DNA from: Branchinecta lynchi | Taxonomy: Eukaryota; Arthropoda; Branchiopoda; Anostraca; Branchinectidae | Assembly: GCA_023053575.1 (NCBI GenBank) | Contig: JAKZAP010000009.1 | Coordinates: 13,187,869-13,251,868 of the forward strand | Length of the DNA: 64,000 nt | Direction of reading: 5' to 3' | Shown: positions 37,001-46,106 of the stretch, piece after piece | How positions within the stretch are numbered: position 1 is the stretch's first letter | How the letters are laid out: every line of letters starts with the position of its first letter | Program-made: the position numbers and the translations under genes | Notes under the pieces: model-generated | Seen by the model: the letters and a program-made list of their open reading frames with translations, nothing else | Database searches by the model: none | Told to the model about the DNA's origin: nothing

Positions 37001-40000
37001 GCTTTCAACAAATAACCCACGGTTTTGGCTGTTTTAAGCCTTTCCCGAGACCCGCCGACTTGTAGCGAAAACACGGAAACGATTTACATAACCAGTTTTT
37101 CTGATAGAAAAATTTCTCGCAGACAACCGTCGACAGCGTGATACACATCTAAGGTAGCAAAATGCGGCAAGTGAGAAAATCAGTGTGGTTTTGTTAGAGG
37201 GGTTAGAATGTACCGTACGAAATTGGGGTCTCCGAGTTTAGAAATATATGGAGTGATTATGGAAGTAAGTTGCATTAGTAGTATAGGTAAGACAGGTCCT
37301 TTAAGAATTACTTAAGAACCTGGATAAGTTTTAAAATATGTCTGTTACGTACGCGTTGTTATCAGCCTGACTATCTGGTTGACCTTGATGTCAAGTCCGT
37401 GTCTAAACCTGGACGTATCCTAATCCAACCTTTAGCCCTTGCTTGATACTAATCCTGTCCCCGCTTGTGGGTTACCATGAATACCAGCCAACAGTTGCTT
37501 TTTTGTTCACCTTTTCACTCGCCGTACGATGGCTTTTACTTGTTTCTTGTTGCTAGTTGCTACTTGTTACTTGACTTGTACGACGTATTCGCAAAATGGC
37601 CCTAAGTATACTGTTTGATAATCGCCCATTTTTGTCAAAAAGGTGAAACGCCGACTTTACGTCGCTTTTTGCAAAAAAGGAAACTTGGTAGCTGACTAAG
37701 CTGAGCTCTCCTTTTGGCTTTTTACCTCGCTACTTTTGTCAGTTTACCCCAAAAATTCAATAAAAAAATGGATTTAAGTCAAATTGATAATTTGAGACCG
37801 TCTTGGAATTTAAAGATGAAAGATTTACAGTACAAGTAACATACAAGTAAAATGGCGTTTCGTTATTATCCAAGAAAAGCGAAAAGTCCTCTGTAGCAAC
37901 GGCGACTTACAAAACAAGAAGATGTTCAAAAAGGCCTGACAAAGGCTAAAAGCTAAAGCCGGAAAGGGAAAGGCACAAGCTGAACAAAAACGCAACTAAT
38001 AACTCAGTCAAGAAATATTCTATATATTTTGAGCAAGAACAGAGATAAAAATGAAAGGAGACATTCAAACCTTGGTAAGGATGTACTTTACATGCTTTTC
38101 ACGACCTATTCGTGATGGCTCAGGAGGAACGAAGGTCTAAGGTCATAATGACGATTCATTATAGGCACGGAAGGAGCTTAAGAAAGCAGGCGTCGCCGGC
38201 TGTGTTCAAGGGGCGAGCAAAGGGGTTAGACACTTGCAAGTAGTAACCTGTGAGCGTTTGTACAGTTGTGTCGGTGTTTATGATATTTCCGTGGGAAGAA
38301 ATGGCCGAAGTTATCTCGAAATAAAAGGAGGAGTTGTTTTGACTGGAATGTCATACTTTGGGGCCTTCTTTTTAAAATTCAACAGAAAAGGGCTGAAATA
38401 AGACAATCTAGTTAACCATCACTTATTCAGTCAAGTAGACTTGAAGGCACGCTGAAAATGCGTTACTTCGTTGCTCGGCTATTCACGAACAATGCTTTTT
38501 CGTATAGTTGAATTTCTACGACAGATCTGTGGCGTATGCTTGACGAATACGATTTAAGAAAAATCTGTGTTCGCGCAGTGAGCAGTCCACCTGGCGCACC
38601 GTCAGCCACAGAAAATAGGCGTTTGTGTTGAGATTCAAATTGTCTGCGTCATAGTAAATTTGCGTTGTGGGATGGCCGTAGATACTCTGAAACGTCACTA
38701 CTAGAGTAGATAGTGGAATTTAAAAATAATCCCTAAGCAGAATCCAAACAATTCATTATATTCAGTTACATTCTACAAAAAATTGGTTGGCTTTTCAACT
38801 AAACTTTAACCGTATTTTCCGCAGGTTGCTGTTGTTATGACACATTATTTGTTCAGAACACATAGTGCACATATAAAGTGCTGAAAGTCAAATCTTACCA
38901 AGGATGGCCAAAATATGACTAGAACAAATCTCAGATGATATATCCATTTGACGCTATATCAATTATGCTTCGCAGTCAGCTTTAGCTTAAAGTTTAACTG
39001 AAAAGCCAGCTTATTTTGTGTATCATTCAACTGAACACACTGTATTATTTGATTCTGTTAAGGGATTTTATTTATTTTTCAGTATTTGCTCTAGTCCGAC
39101 GTTCAGAATATCTACGGCCGTCTTCTACTCCCCACAACGTAAAATTCTACTATGACGCGGAAAATTTGAATCTCGAACACAAACGCAGCTTTTCGGTGGC
39201 CAGTGATCAGCTTGTGGAAGGTGGCTTACTGTGCGAAAACTTATTTTTAGTAAATCATTTTCGTCAAACATCGCAGGTAAAAGCGCATAGGGGAGGGCTA
39301 CCACAAATTCCACAGTAAAATTTCACTTTTGAAATTGATTATTCGCGAATAGAGGAGGAACGAAGTGATTCATTTCCATCGGGTCTTCAAGCCCCTTTAA
39401 GTGAATAAGTGATGACTACCTAGACTGTCATATTTCGGACCTTTTCGGTTAAACTTTAAGGGGTATTTATTTCGCACTTCTTGGCAAGGGCTTTCTTGAA
39501 ACAATATTACCCGTTTTCAGCTACGGCTTGATAAGTACCTTTGCCAAGGAGGGCCGAAATACCGCCAAAACAAAATGTATACCTTCAAGTCCAGAGACTA
39601 CCTAAATATTCCTTGAGCCCAAGTTGACTTTGAAACATATATTCAAACATTGTACACAACGGATACGTCAGCTACGATGCTTCATCAGCGATATTTCGTC
39701 CCTTCTTGGCAAGATCGTCGTCAGGTACCTGGTAATCTAATGGAAAATCATGAACCTGTAATCTAAAATGATGACAGGTTTGTTTCCTTCCCGAAGTTGA
39801 CCCTGATGGACAGCCTGACGAGGACCCTTGCCAAGAAGGGCCGAAAAAACGCTGATGAAACATCGCAGCTGACGTATCCGTTATATGCATTATTTGAATA
39901 CATCCCGATGAAAGATTTGTGGTCTGCGTAGTTGTATGATAGTTGTACGAAAAAGTTGCATAGAATACTATTTAATAGTAAAGAATACTATCATTTAATG

Positions 40001-43000
40001 TGCCTCAGACTGGTCCAACCTTATGAAGTAGTATCCAGTAGCATCCTGTCTTGCTTTAGTAGCATCCAGTCTTGATAATAGTAGCATGCAGTAGTAAGCA
40101 GTAACACAGTAGCCTTGAAGTAGAAGCATGTAGTATCATCAGTTAGTACTGCATGCTACTTTTTCGTACAACTTCATTCTACTATTTTGAGATAAACTTT
40201 TCACGGGATAGACTACCTGAATAAATCCAAACGGAAACTCCGCATCCGTAAGTCCTCCAGACCGCTGGAGCCACACACGCCTCCAATCATCGATCATGGT
40301 GGGGAAGGTGCACCCATAGTTACTACTTCCAGAATTCGACTCTCCTTGATACCAAAGTGCGCCAGTAATTGTCATCCTCGTAATGGGATAAATCATAGAG
40401 TTCCACAAAGCCGTGGCGTTATTTTGGCCTGGATTTGGTACAGGGGTCTCGGTCACTCCACACGACGCTAGGGCAGATGAAGAGGACCACGCTTCGACCC
40501 GAGTTCCACCCCATGCGTCAGAGATGGCACCAATTGGTTTGCCATGAATTTTCTGGAGTTCCTTGGAATGCAGGAAACAGAGGGCAGATGTCTGGCCGAA
40601 CGTGCCGTTGTTGTTTTCTGCAACGGAACAAAGTTGTCATCCATTGCTTAGGACATTGGCAGTTTCGCGCTTAATAATTCTTCTGGTAGGCTACACGTTA
40701 TCTGAGCCTCGTTTTCGTTGCACCCTGCAGGTCCGCTTCTCTGCCACTTCCGGACTGATTCTTTCTACATCCGTCTTTGCACTGCAGTGCTTCCGAGGAA
40801 GACGGCAGCGCTTCTCGAGAATCGCGGACTTGCTCACCGACCAAGTCCGTGCTTCCCTGCAAGAAGCTGCAGCGCTGCCGCTTCAACCAAGAAGAAAGTG
40901 AATCCAAAAACGCATATTGTGCAAAAGCAAAGAAGTGCTGCAGCAGCGATGCGGCAGCGCTATTGCAACAAAAACGAGGCTCTGCTCGCCTTCCAGAAGA
41001 AAAGGCGTCCATTGCCTTAAAGTTTAACTGAAAAGCCAATTTATTGTTGTGTCAGTTACTTGAATACACTGAATTATTTGGATTCTGCAAAGAGATTTTT
41101 TTTATTTTCCACTATCTGCTCTAGTTATGACTTTCAGAATATCTGTGACCGTCCTCACAGCGTAAATTCTACTATGACGGGGAAATTCTAATCTCAACAC
41201 AAACGGGGATTTTCAGTGGGCAGTGATGAGATTCGTGAAGATTGCTCAGTGCTTCAACAAAACAAAATCATAATTCTTTCTCGTAAGGCATACAACAAAA
41301 AAACAAGCGCATAGAGGTACCACAAATCACACGGAAATTCCACTATTTGAAAATCAATTAGTCGTGATTATAGCGGAACAACGAAGTACCGCATTTTCAG
41401 TGGGTCTTCATTGTCTGACAAAAAAAAAACTAAAGCTCAGAAACAAATTCAGCAAGTCTCCTTAACCTTAAATCGGACCTCTAATCAACCTCAGATAAAA
41501 CTTTAACTTTTAAGAAAACTTCCGGTTTCAGCTGGATTCCTGGCGATTGAGAAGCTTGGAAAGCTTGATGGTGGTTACTTTCCGGTTATGACTAGCCTTC
41601 TCTCCAGGGCTGTGGCTTCCAGTCTTTCCGGTTTAGAAGGATTCGGAGGCTTTGTTGGTAACATTGTTTTCTGACCGAAAATTCCATAAGAGAGTGGCAG
41701 AGTGGCAAATGTGTCGGTTTTGTCGCGAATTCCTTGCTGTATGGAACAATTAAATTTATTTTAATTTATAACCCGTCTAGGTAACGACGGAGTCTGGCAA
41801 AGGATAAAAGAGAAAAAGAACAACCAAAATAGTTAGAATTGAGTAAACCAGGACACCATGGAGCTCCATGTGTGGTTACAGTTTTCCTTCGTCCTGCTGA
41901 TGGATCTTAGGACAGCCGCAGACGGATTAGCTATACCGAACTTTTCAATGAGATCGCTGTTCCTTGTCCAGGGGGTGGGGGGGGGGCGTAGCAAATATTT
42001 GGTAAACTGAAAGAAAGTGTAACAATGCTGCAGCCCTAGGTCGCTTCCTGTATCTTACCCTTTGGGGAAAATACACATCCGTTCTCTTTTGTTTCGTATC
42101 TAAATTATTTTCAAGATTGCCACTGTGGAAGCAGAACACTTATTTAGTTAACAGGTTCAGGGTTTCGGAAACTCTGTCGCAGTAGAAGATACACAACCTT
42201 AATTTCTGCTATCACTCCTGGATCACCCACCTGCGGGGCAAACGGTGACTCAGGAATAACCAGCGCCTAATATATTTTATACTGAAATTTACCTTCTTCT
42301 TTGGATGCTATTTCTGTTTGACCTTTTCCTTTCACTGATTTTATTTAGAACACTCGTCCTCGTTTACTTCAATGGCTTAATAAAATCATCATTCATTCAT
42401 TCATACCTGGTGACTGCCAGCCTCTGGAAATACTAGGAAGATCTTCCAGCTCCACTTCAGAAGCCACTCTCTGAACCTTCATCACCCGAATGGTAGGGTA
42501 ATTCACAGCATCTGCTATCTCATCAATAGTGTCATAGATCTGGGTCATGGTGAAATCCATGTTGCTCTGACCGCTGCAGACCCAAACTTCCCCAAATAGG
42601 ACGTTGGAAAGAGTGATGGTTTCGATCCCGTGGGTTACGGCGATAGTGTGGGGACCGCCCGCGTCATAAGAAGGAAGAGTCAGAAGGAATTCCTCATCTA
42701 GAACATACATGTTCTAGATACAAAAGCTGCAAGACCAAAGTTGTGTTTTTGCAGATACCACGGTAACTGGATCTACAATTAGTCGTTTTTGCAGTTGTCA
42801 GTTATCGTGGAACATATAGTGCATTGGAGTTATCAGTTATCAGATCAGTTATCGTGGTATCAGATACCACGATAACTGATACCACGGTTGTTCTGCAAAA
42901 ACGACTATTGCCGAAATTGCACTTTTCTAAGTCATCCCAAAAGGTTACATCACTAAGAGCTAAACTTCTTTCCCACGAATTTGACAAAAATTGATGAAAG

Positions 43001-46000
43001 TGAGATGACTTTTCAGATATCACGACCAGTTACCACAGTCGAACAGCAGTATCTGAATAACAGATACCACGATAACCGCAAAAACGCCTTTTGACCGTGG
43101 TATCAGCTACCACGATAGCTTCGAAAACGACTTTAGAACGTGGTATCAGATACCATGGTATCTGCAAAAACGCAACTGATATATACAACAACATATATTA
43201 CACACTGTATCCAAAAAAGGAACCCCCAATCGAGATCTCGTCCTGGGTAGGGTGCTGCTCAAGACCCCACGGAATGTAACGCGACAATCCCCAAAAATGT
43301 CTGTCTTGAGTGCTCCAACTGTTTGCGGAGATAAGTGTAGGTGCTGGCTGTAGGCGATTGCTCTGCGGCTGGCTGACACAATCAGGAATCCCTAAATTCT
43401 GACTGCACAAAAGGGGCAAGGTGGACTGCCTGGCTGGTCGCACGGACGCGACTCCTGAAATCCTGAAAATTCCATTTTAACGATATATGATATATGACAA
43501 ATATGACCTGTATTATATTATTTAGGCTTACTCACAATTATCATATGTTGTATAAGTTGTACGTCATCGCTTTGACATGTGTTACGTCATGACAACCCTC
43601 TGCTAACCGTAATCTATTGAGCTATTATTGAAATAAAGAATATATATTCAAACAATAACCAAAAAGGACACGTCAGCTATGATACGATGCTTTAGCACCG
43701 ATATTTCGGCCCTTCTTGGCAAAGGCAAACGTCAGGAACAACGTCGGGGAAGAAACGAATCTGTAATAAATCTTCCCGAACGTTTTTTCCTCAACATTTG
43801 ACAGCCTGACGAGGACCCATGCAAAGAAGGGCCGAAATATAGCTGCCAAAAAATCGTATCGCAGCTGAGGTATCCGTTTTATGTACTGTTTGAATACATT
43901 TACCATGCATTCAGCTTGGGCTCAAGGAGTATTTGAAATAAAGAATATATTTATTTATTATCGTTCAAAATGACAAATTGCGTTGGTAAACATCTGGCCC
44001 TGCACTAGTGCGTTCTTTGTCCACGTAATACGAACCGGTGGTTTCCGTTTTTGCGGACTAACCAGAACCATATTTCAGGGTTGCCAAAAGCAAACAAATT
44101 TTGAGAGTGACTTCTGGCCAAAACACCGAATGAATTGGGGTTGTAATTTGATTTTCATGAAACAAAGTGAAATGCACTTTGGGTCGGAATCACTGCTGCA
44201 AAAATGATACATCTGAGTTTTATATTCATGAACAAAACCTGAAAAGGTAACTTCTGGCCAGAATCAGTGCTGCAAAATGACGCATCTGTACGTTTTATGG
44301 ATGGTTTTTGTGTCATACTTACTCCTCACCAACAATTAGTTATTATGAAAGACGCTCCACCCAATGAAAATTTATCTCAAAATAAAAGTATGAAGTTGTA
44401 CGAAACAGTAGAATGTAGTACGAACTGATGCTACTACATGCTTCTATGTCAAGGCTACTGTGTTACTGCATTCTTCTGCATGCTACTATTAGCAAGACTG
44501 AAAGCTACTATAGCAAGACAGGATGCTACTGGATACTACTGCTTAAGACTGGCCCAATCTGAAGCACATTAAATGATATTATTCTTTACTATTACCTATC
44601 AATACATGCAACTTTTTCGTGCAAATATCATACATCTACGCAGGCTACACATTTTTCATCGGGCATTCTTAATTCCCGCATTTGTCAATTATTCATGAAG
44701 TGAATCACACTCTGTTGCCCCGCAAATAGACACGAGCAAAGGCGGTCCTTCGCCAAATCATCTATTTTCATCCCTGTCGACAAAATATCTTCTGGGCTCG
44801 CCAACGTTGTGCAAACGCTTCTGACCCCTACGTTCTAGCCCTAGTACTTCAGGGTTTCCAGGCATGTTCTGTCCCCCTTCGCCAACACACAGGCCTCCTC
44901 TTCCATTCCAAGATGTCTTCCGCCAGAATGATCAATGGGCTAGTCATCATGAGAGTGGTGGGAATGGAAAATGTGGATGGAAATGTGGATGAAAATGTGG
45001 CAGGATGGAAAATCCTTTCAAACTTGTGATGCCCGATGAAAAATTAGTAGCCTGCGCAGTTGTATGATAGTTGTACGGAAAAGTTGCATGCATTGATATG
45101 TAATAGTAAAGAATACTATCATTTAATGTGCCTCAGGCTGGGTCAATCTTAAGCAGTAGTTGTAGCATCCTGTCTGGCTATTGTAGCATCCAGTCTTGCT
45201 AATAGTAGCATGCACTATAATGCAGTAACACAGTCGCCTTGACATAGAAGCATGTAGTAGCCGAGGTAGTAGCATCAGTTCGTACTACATGCTACTTTTT
45301 CGTACGACTTCATACTACTATTTTGAGATAAATTTTTCATCAGGTGTAGATAATTAAAGGACCTCGCACTAGTTACTATTCAACTTACAGTATTTCAAAA
45401 ATAATAACTTAAAACTAGGTTGTGCTTTCAACAAATAACCCACGGTTGTGGCTGTTGTGAGCATTTTCTGAGACCCGTAGAATTACAGCGAAAATAGGGA
45501 AACAATTTACATAAAAAAATTTTCTGATGGAAAAACTTCTCGCAGACAATCGTCGACAGCGTGATACACATCGTAGGTAGCAAAACTCGGCAAACGAAAA
45601 AATCAGCGTGGTTTTGTTGGAGGGGTTAGAATACACCGCACGAAATTGGGGTGCCCGGGTTTAGAAATATATGGGCTAGTCGTGGAAGTAGGTTGCGTTA
45701 GTATTGCAGATATGACAGGTCCTTTAAACATCGGTACAGTTCTCACAGAACGTGTGTTTGTTGTTGTTTTACAACCCGATCGAGGAAGCCGCATATTCGC
45801 TTAAACAGAGTGTAATGTAATGTTACAATGACCCCAGAAGCTCGGTGTCTCCGGGTTTAGAAATATATGGAGTGATTATGGAAGTAGGTTACGTCATTAG
45901 TACAGGTAAGACAGGTCCTTTAAAGTTAAAGGCGATATAAAGTTAACACATACCACTGCCAACAGTTCCGGCGACGACTTCAAGCCCATCGACTACCACC

Positions 46001-46106
46001 GTTACTAGCGTTCCAGCAGCTCCATGACCGAAAATATTGGCTTGCCTTGGGGAGTCAATCAGCACCATGTTGCTGCCGAACACCTTGTTCAACTGGAAGG
46101 TTGCTC
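24836..46106 (-). CDS. SIAE: sialate O-acetylesterase (SIAE-A), 6 exons, start exon not found
   Basis: On the minus strand, join 46106-45954, 42697-42407, 40617-40217, 36883-36735, 33595-33412, 25048-24836. The total is 1391 bases, 463 codons including TAA after two bases that finish a split codon. All five junctions are GT-AG and phase-consistent. SIAE is a lysosomal/secreted SGNH-type hydrolase that removes 9-O-acetyl groups from sialic acids. Landmarks in order are GSNMVLID (N-terminal beta domain), VLFGEVWVCSGQSNM with the nucleophile Ser block, SDAWGGTRVEAWSS, GALWYQGESN, RWRQTAEYGYVPN, IHPRDKQTLARRL with the catalytic His, and GWDSRPCDYKTC near the end. Human SIAE is about 523 residues. 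The missing N-terminus would be little more than the signal peptide. No internal stop occurs, so the gene looks intact. Its introns are crowded with transposons. Confidence 0.93.
25273..27457 (+). mobile_element. family A element A5 with a foldback insertion
   Basis: Starts TTTTTATGGCACTTGCAGC, ends GAGCTtgcAGCTCTTGTT. Inserted in family-B element B2. It is interrupted at 25973-26905 by a minisatellite-armed element; the remaining 1.25 kb matches A4 in size and layout. Confidence 0.82.
25973..26905. mobile_element. foldback-like element with minisatellite arms
   Basis: The left arm is about ten repeats of CTCGCCACAGCGACA type (25980-26170). The right arm is the inverse, TGTGGCGAGTTGTC type (26750-26900). 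CATGTATC flanks exactly at 25965-25972 and 26906-26913. The roughly 580-base centre has no recognisable gene. This resembles foldback transposons, whose inverted ends are tandem repeats. Confidence 0.75.
27603..32096 (+). mobile_element. hAT-type element, exact GGCCGCAG duplication, carries A2
   Basis: Ends CAGGGGCGTCACTA and TAGTGACGCCCCTG are perfect inverted repeats. GGCCGCAG flanks exactly (27595-27602, 32097-32104). Without A2 (27879-30860) it is about 1.5 kb. It contains three tandem units of about 310-320 bases (AATGCATCAGTTGAGATT starts near 27738, 31026 and 31345). A TGCCGACGAGAATACCGACG minisatellite occurs at 31560-31960, and poly-G/C tracts lie at both ends. No transposase frame survives. 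The long minus-strand frame at 31722-32468 crosses the element boundary and is not a gene. Confidence 0.9.
27879..30860 (+). mobile_element. family A element A2, near-identical to A1
   Basis: Same ends and order as A1 over almost 3 kb, with scattered single-base differences and longer G tracts (17 G at 28524 against 11 in A1). Inserted in the first of three tandem units of the hAT-type element. The flanking TTT..CCGGAATAATTTAG continues the unit as seen near 31190. Confidence 0.88.
32225..33110 (+). repeat. ATTCGGTA minisatellite and G-type core fragments
   Basis: 32225-32520 is a degenerate repeat of GGATTCGGTAGTTA / ATTCGGTATAATNNCC. 32620-32850 and 33000-33110 carry CCTGCGGCGC, GGGCGCGTCATTTGACT and AAAAGCTAGAAT as in the G1/G2 core. 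All in the last SIAE-A intron. Confidence 0.55.
33412..33595 (-). CDS. SIAE: SIAE-A exon (catalytic His motif)
   Basis: Acceptor CAATTGCAG, donor CAT|GTAAGT. The first base completes a GCT codon with the previous exon to give AIHPRDKQTLARRL. The exon ends in phase 0. Confidence 0.94.
33645..34910. repeat. long inverted repeat with CCCTTCAGYTRAACTTTAA minisatellite
   Basis: 33808-33949 and 34761-34893 are imperfect inverses (shared TTTAAGGAGTCTTG, GGGTATA, TAGCCTTCCATAGA). The left arm continues a degenerate minisatellite from 33645. A hairpin GGGTATAGCTCTTCGG../inverse sits at 34824-34855. The centre holds repeats of TACGTAGC..TTTCTGATNAAAGACAAA. SIAE-A intron. Confidence 0.6.
35491..36640 (+). 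mobile_element. family A element A6, degraded
   Basis: Left end TTTTGATGGCACTTGCAGC, a GTCNGTC stretch and CATGAAACTTG. No right terminus was found. It is interrupted by a LINE-tail-like piece (35613-35757, with TTGAATAAATTGAATTGA) and by family-D copy D5. Inside a SIAE-A intron. Confidence 0.65.
36126..36321. repeat. family D fragment D5 inside A6
   Basis: AATATTTCAGCCCTTCTTGG and CCTTGCCAAGAAGGAGCGAA form short inverted arms around a longer unrelated centre. Diverged copy. Confidence 0.6.
36735..36883 (-). CDS. SIAE: SIAE-A exon
   Basis: Acceptor TTTGTTATAG, donor GC|GTAAGT, phase 2. It encodes NYGNTRWRQTAEYGYVPNER and VVMATGLDLEDDNAPTG, the SIAE segment just before the His motif. Too short to show as a long open frame. 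Confidence 0.92.
36924..37304. mobile_element. family I MITE I1 next to a SIAE-A acceptor
   Basis: TTAAAGGACC at the left and GGTCCTTTAA at the right; 381 bases. TTAA at both ends fits a piggyBac-type target site. It lies 40 bases from the acceptor of exon 36735-36883. Confidence 0.75.
38372..38809 (+). mobile_element. family B MITE B3
   Basis: Ends TTAAAATTCAACAGAAAAGG and CTTTTCAACTAAACTTTAA; 438 bases. The short TTAA at the ends could be a piggyBac-type target site, but this is unproven. Confidence 0.72.
38987..39459 (-). mobile_element. family B MITE B4
   Basis: Ends TTAAAGTTTAACTGAAAAG and CTTTTCGGTTAAACTTTAA, 473 bases, inverted relative to B3, which lies 178 bases away. Both are in the same SIAE-A intron. 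Confidence 0.78.
39641..39900. repeat. family D palindromic element D3
   Basis: Arms ATTCAAA..CGGATACGTCAGCTACGATG and inverse, with CCCTTCTTGGCAAG near the centre. SIAE-A intron, four bases before MITE H1. Confidence 0.78.
39904..40207 (+). mobile_element. family H MITE H1 abutting a SIAE-A splice donor
   Basis: Ends CCCGATGAAAG and CTTTTCACGGG, with interior GCATGTAGTA/AGTAGCATNCAG repeats. Its right end is 9 bases from the exon boundary at 40217, so the SIAE-A intron has only nine bases of host sequence before the element. Confidence 0.75.
40217..40617 (-). CDS. SIAE: SIAE-A exon (central catalytic domain)
   Basis: Acceptor TTCCGTTGCAG, donor CAG|GTAGTC, phase 0. It encodes CFLHSKELQKIHGKPIGAIS, DAWGGTRVEAWSSSSALASC, WNSMIYPITRMTITGALWYQ and PTMIDDWRRVW. 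The donor is a weaker GTAGTC, and MITE copy H1 begins about ten bases past it. Confidence 0.95.
40704..40982. mobile_element. 279-bp TIR element (GAGCCTCGTTTTCGTTGCA)
   Basis: 19-base terminal inverted repeats match at 18 positions. No target duplication is recognised. The overlapping frames on both strands are not genes. Located just after the SIAE-A central exon acceptor. Confidence 0.65.
41017..41420 (-). mobile_element. family B MITE B5, one end
   Basis: Starts TTAAAGTTTAACTGAAAAGC and follows B4 until about 41420, where the match stops before the second terminus. Confidence 0.65.
41430..41680 (-). mobile_element. family C fragment
   Basis: The reverse complement shows internal family-C motifs (CTGAATTTGTTTCTGA, GGAATCC, ACCGGAAA spacing). 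No termini. Confidence 0.4.
42090..42404 (+). mobile_element. LINE-like 3' tail ending at a SIAE-A donor
   Basis: TTTATTTAGAACACTCGTCC, then AATAAAATCATC and (ATTC)n to 42404. This matches the style of the tail of the LINE relic near 23795. The last repeat base is 2 bases from the exon boundary, so the donor GTATGA overlaps the repeat edge. Confidence 0.5.
42407..42697 (-). CDS. SIAE: SIAE-A exon (catalytic Ser block)
   Basis: It contains NVLFGEVWVCSGQSNMDFT, the catalytic-serine block. The chosen acceptor, GTTCTAG at 42698, fits phase 1 of the previous exon and gives a gap-free alignment. The acceptor TATCTAG, which would add a few codons, is out of phase. Donor CCAG|GTATGA, phase 1. An (ATTC)n LINE-type tail reaches 42404, almost touching the donor. 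Confidence 0.9.
42741..43175 (-). mobile_element. family E MITE E3
   Basis: Ends TTGTGTTTTTGCAGATACCA and TATCTGCAAAAACGCAA with many GATACCACGATAACTG repeats; 435 bases. In a SIAE-A intron 44 bases from the catalytic-Ser exon. Orientation arbitrary. Confidence 0.78.
43198..43465 (-). other. possible exon or exon relic, unassigned
   Basis: After an acceptor-like TTTTCAG at about 43466, one minus-strand frame stays open for about 85 codons to a TAA at 43198. Another frame begins with SRPCDQPGSP, reminiscent of the SRPCDYKTC motif in the SIAE terminal exon, but it soon stops. It lies inside SIAE-A where no exon is needed. It could be a decayed duplicate exon, an alternative terminal exon, or chance. 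Confidence 0.25.
43647..43895. repeat. family D palindromic element D4
   Basis: ATTCAAAC ends, GGCCCTTCTTGGCAAAGG / CATGCAAAGAAGGGCC centre arms. SIAE-A intron. Confidence 0.75.
44360..44662 (-). mobile_element. family H MITE H2
   Basis: CCAATGAAAATTTATCTC start and ATTTTTCATCGGG end, inverted relative to H1. SIAE-A intron. Confidence 0.75.
45032..45344 (+). mobile_element. family H MITE H3
   Basis: CCCGATGAAAAATTAG start and AATTTTTCATCAGG end. Between H2 and H3 (44964-45013) is a short GGAAAATGTGGAT minisatellite. SIAE-A intron. Confidence 0.75.
45354..45850. mobile_element. family I MITE I2 plus shared 3' extension
   Basis: 45354-45727 is bounded by TTAAAGGACC and GGTCCTTTAA. The next about 120 bases (CATCGGTACAGTTCTCACAG...) also follow I3, so the true repeat may be longer. 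A partial copy follows at 45850-45935. Confidence 0.65.
45954..46106 (-). CDS. SIAE: SIAE-A exon (N-terminal beta domain)
   Basis: Acceptor ACATTACAG, donor GTG|GTATGT. It enters with two bases of a split codon and leaves in phase 1. It encodes FQLNKVFGSNMVLIDSP and FGHGAAGTLVTVVVDGLEV, matching the N-terminal segment of SIAE. The preceding exon (signal peptide) should lie upstream of 46106 but is not recognisable. Confidence 0.88.

Noticed and set aside
40698..41039. Three overlapping 84-113-residue frames on both strands
   Set aside because: They lie in a 279-base TIR element and the edge of family-B copy B5. Frames on both strands with no motif indicate chance openness of GC-rich sequence.
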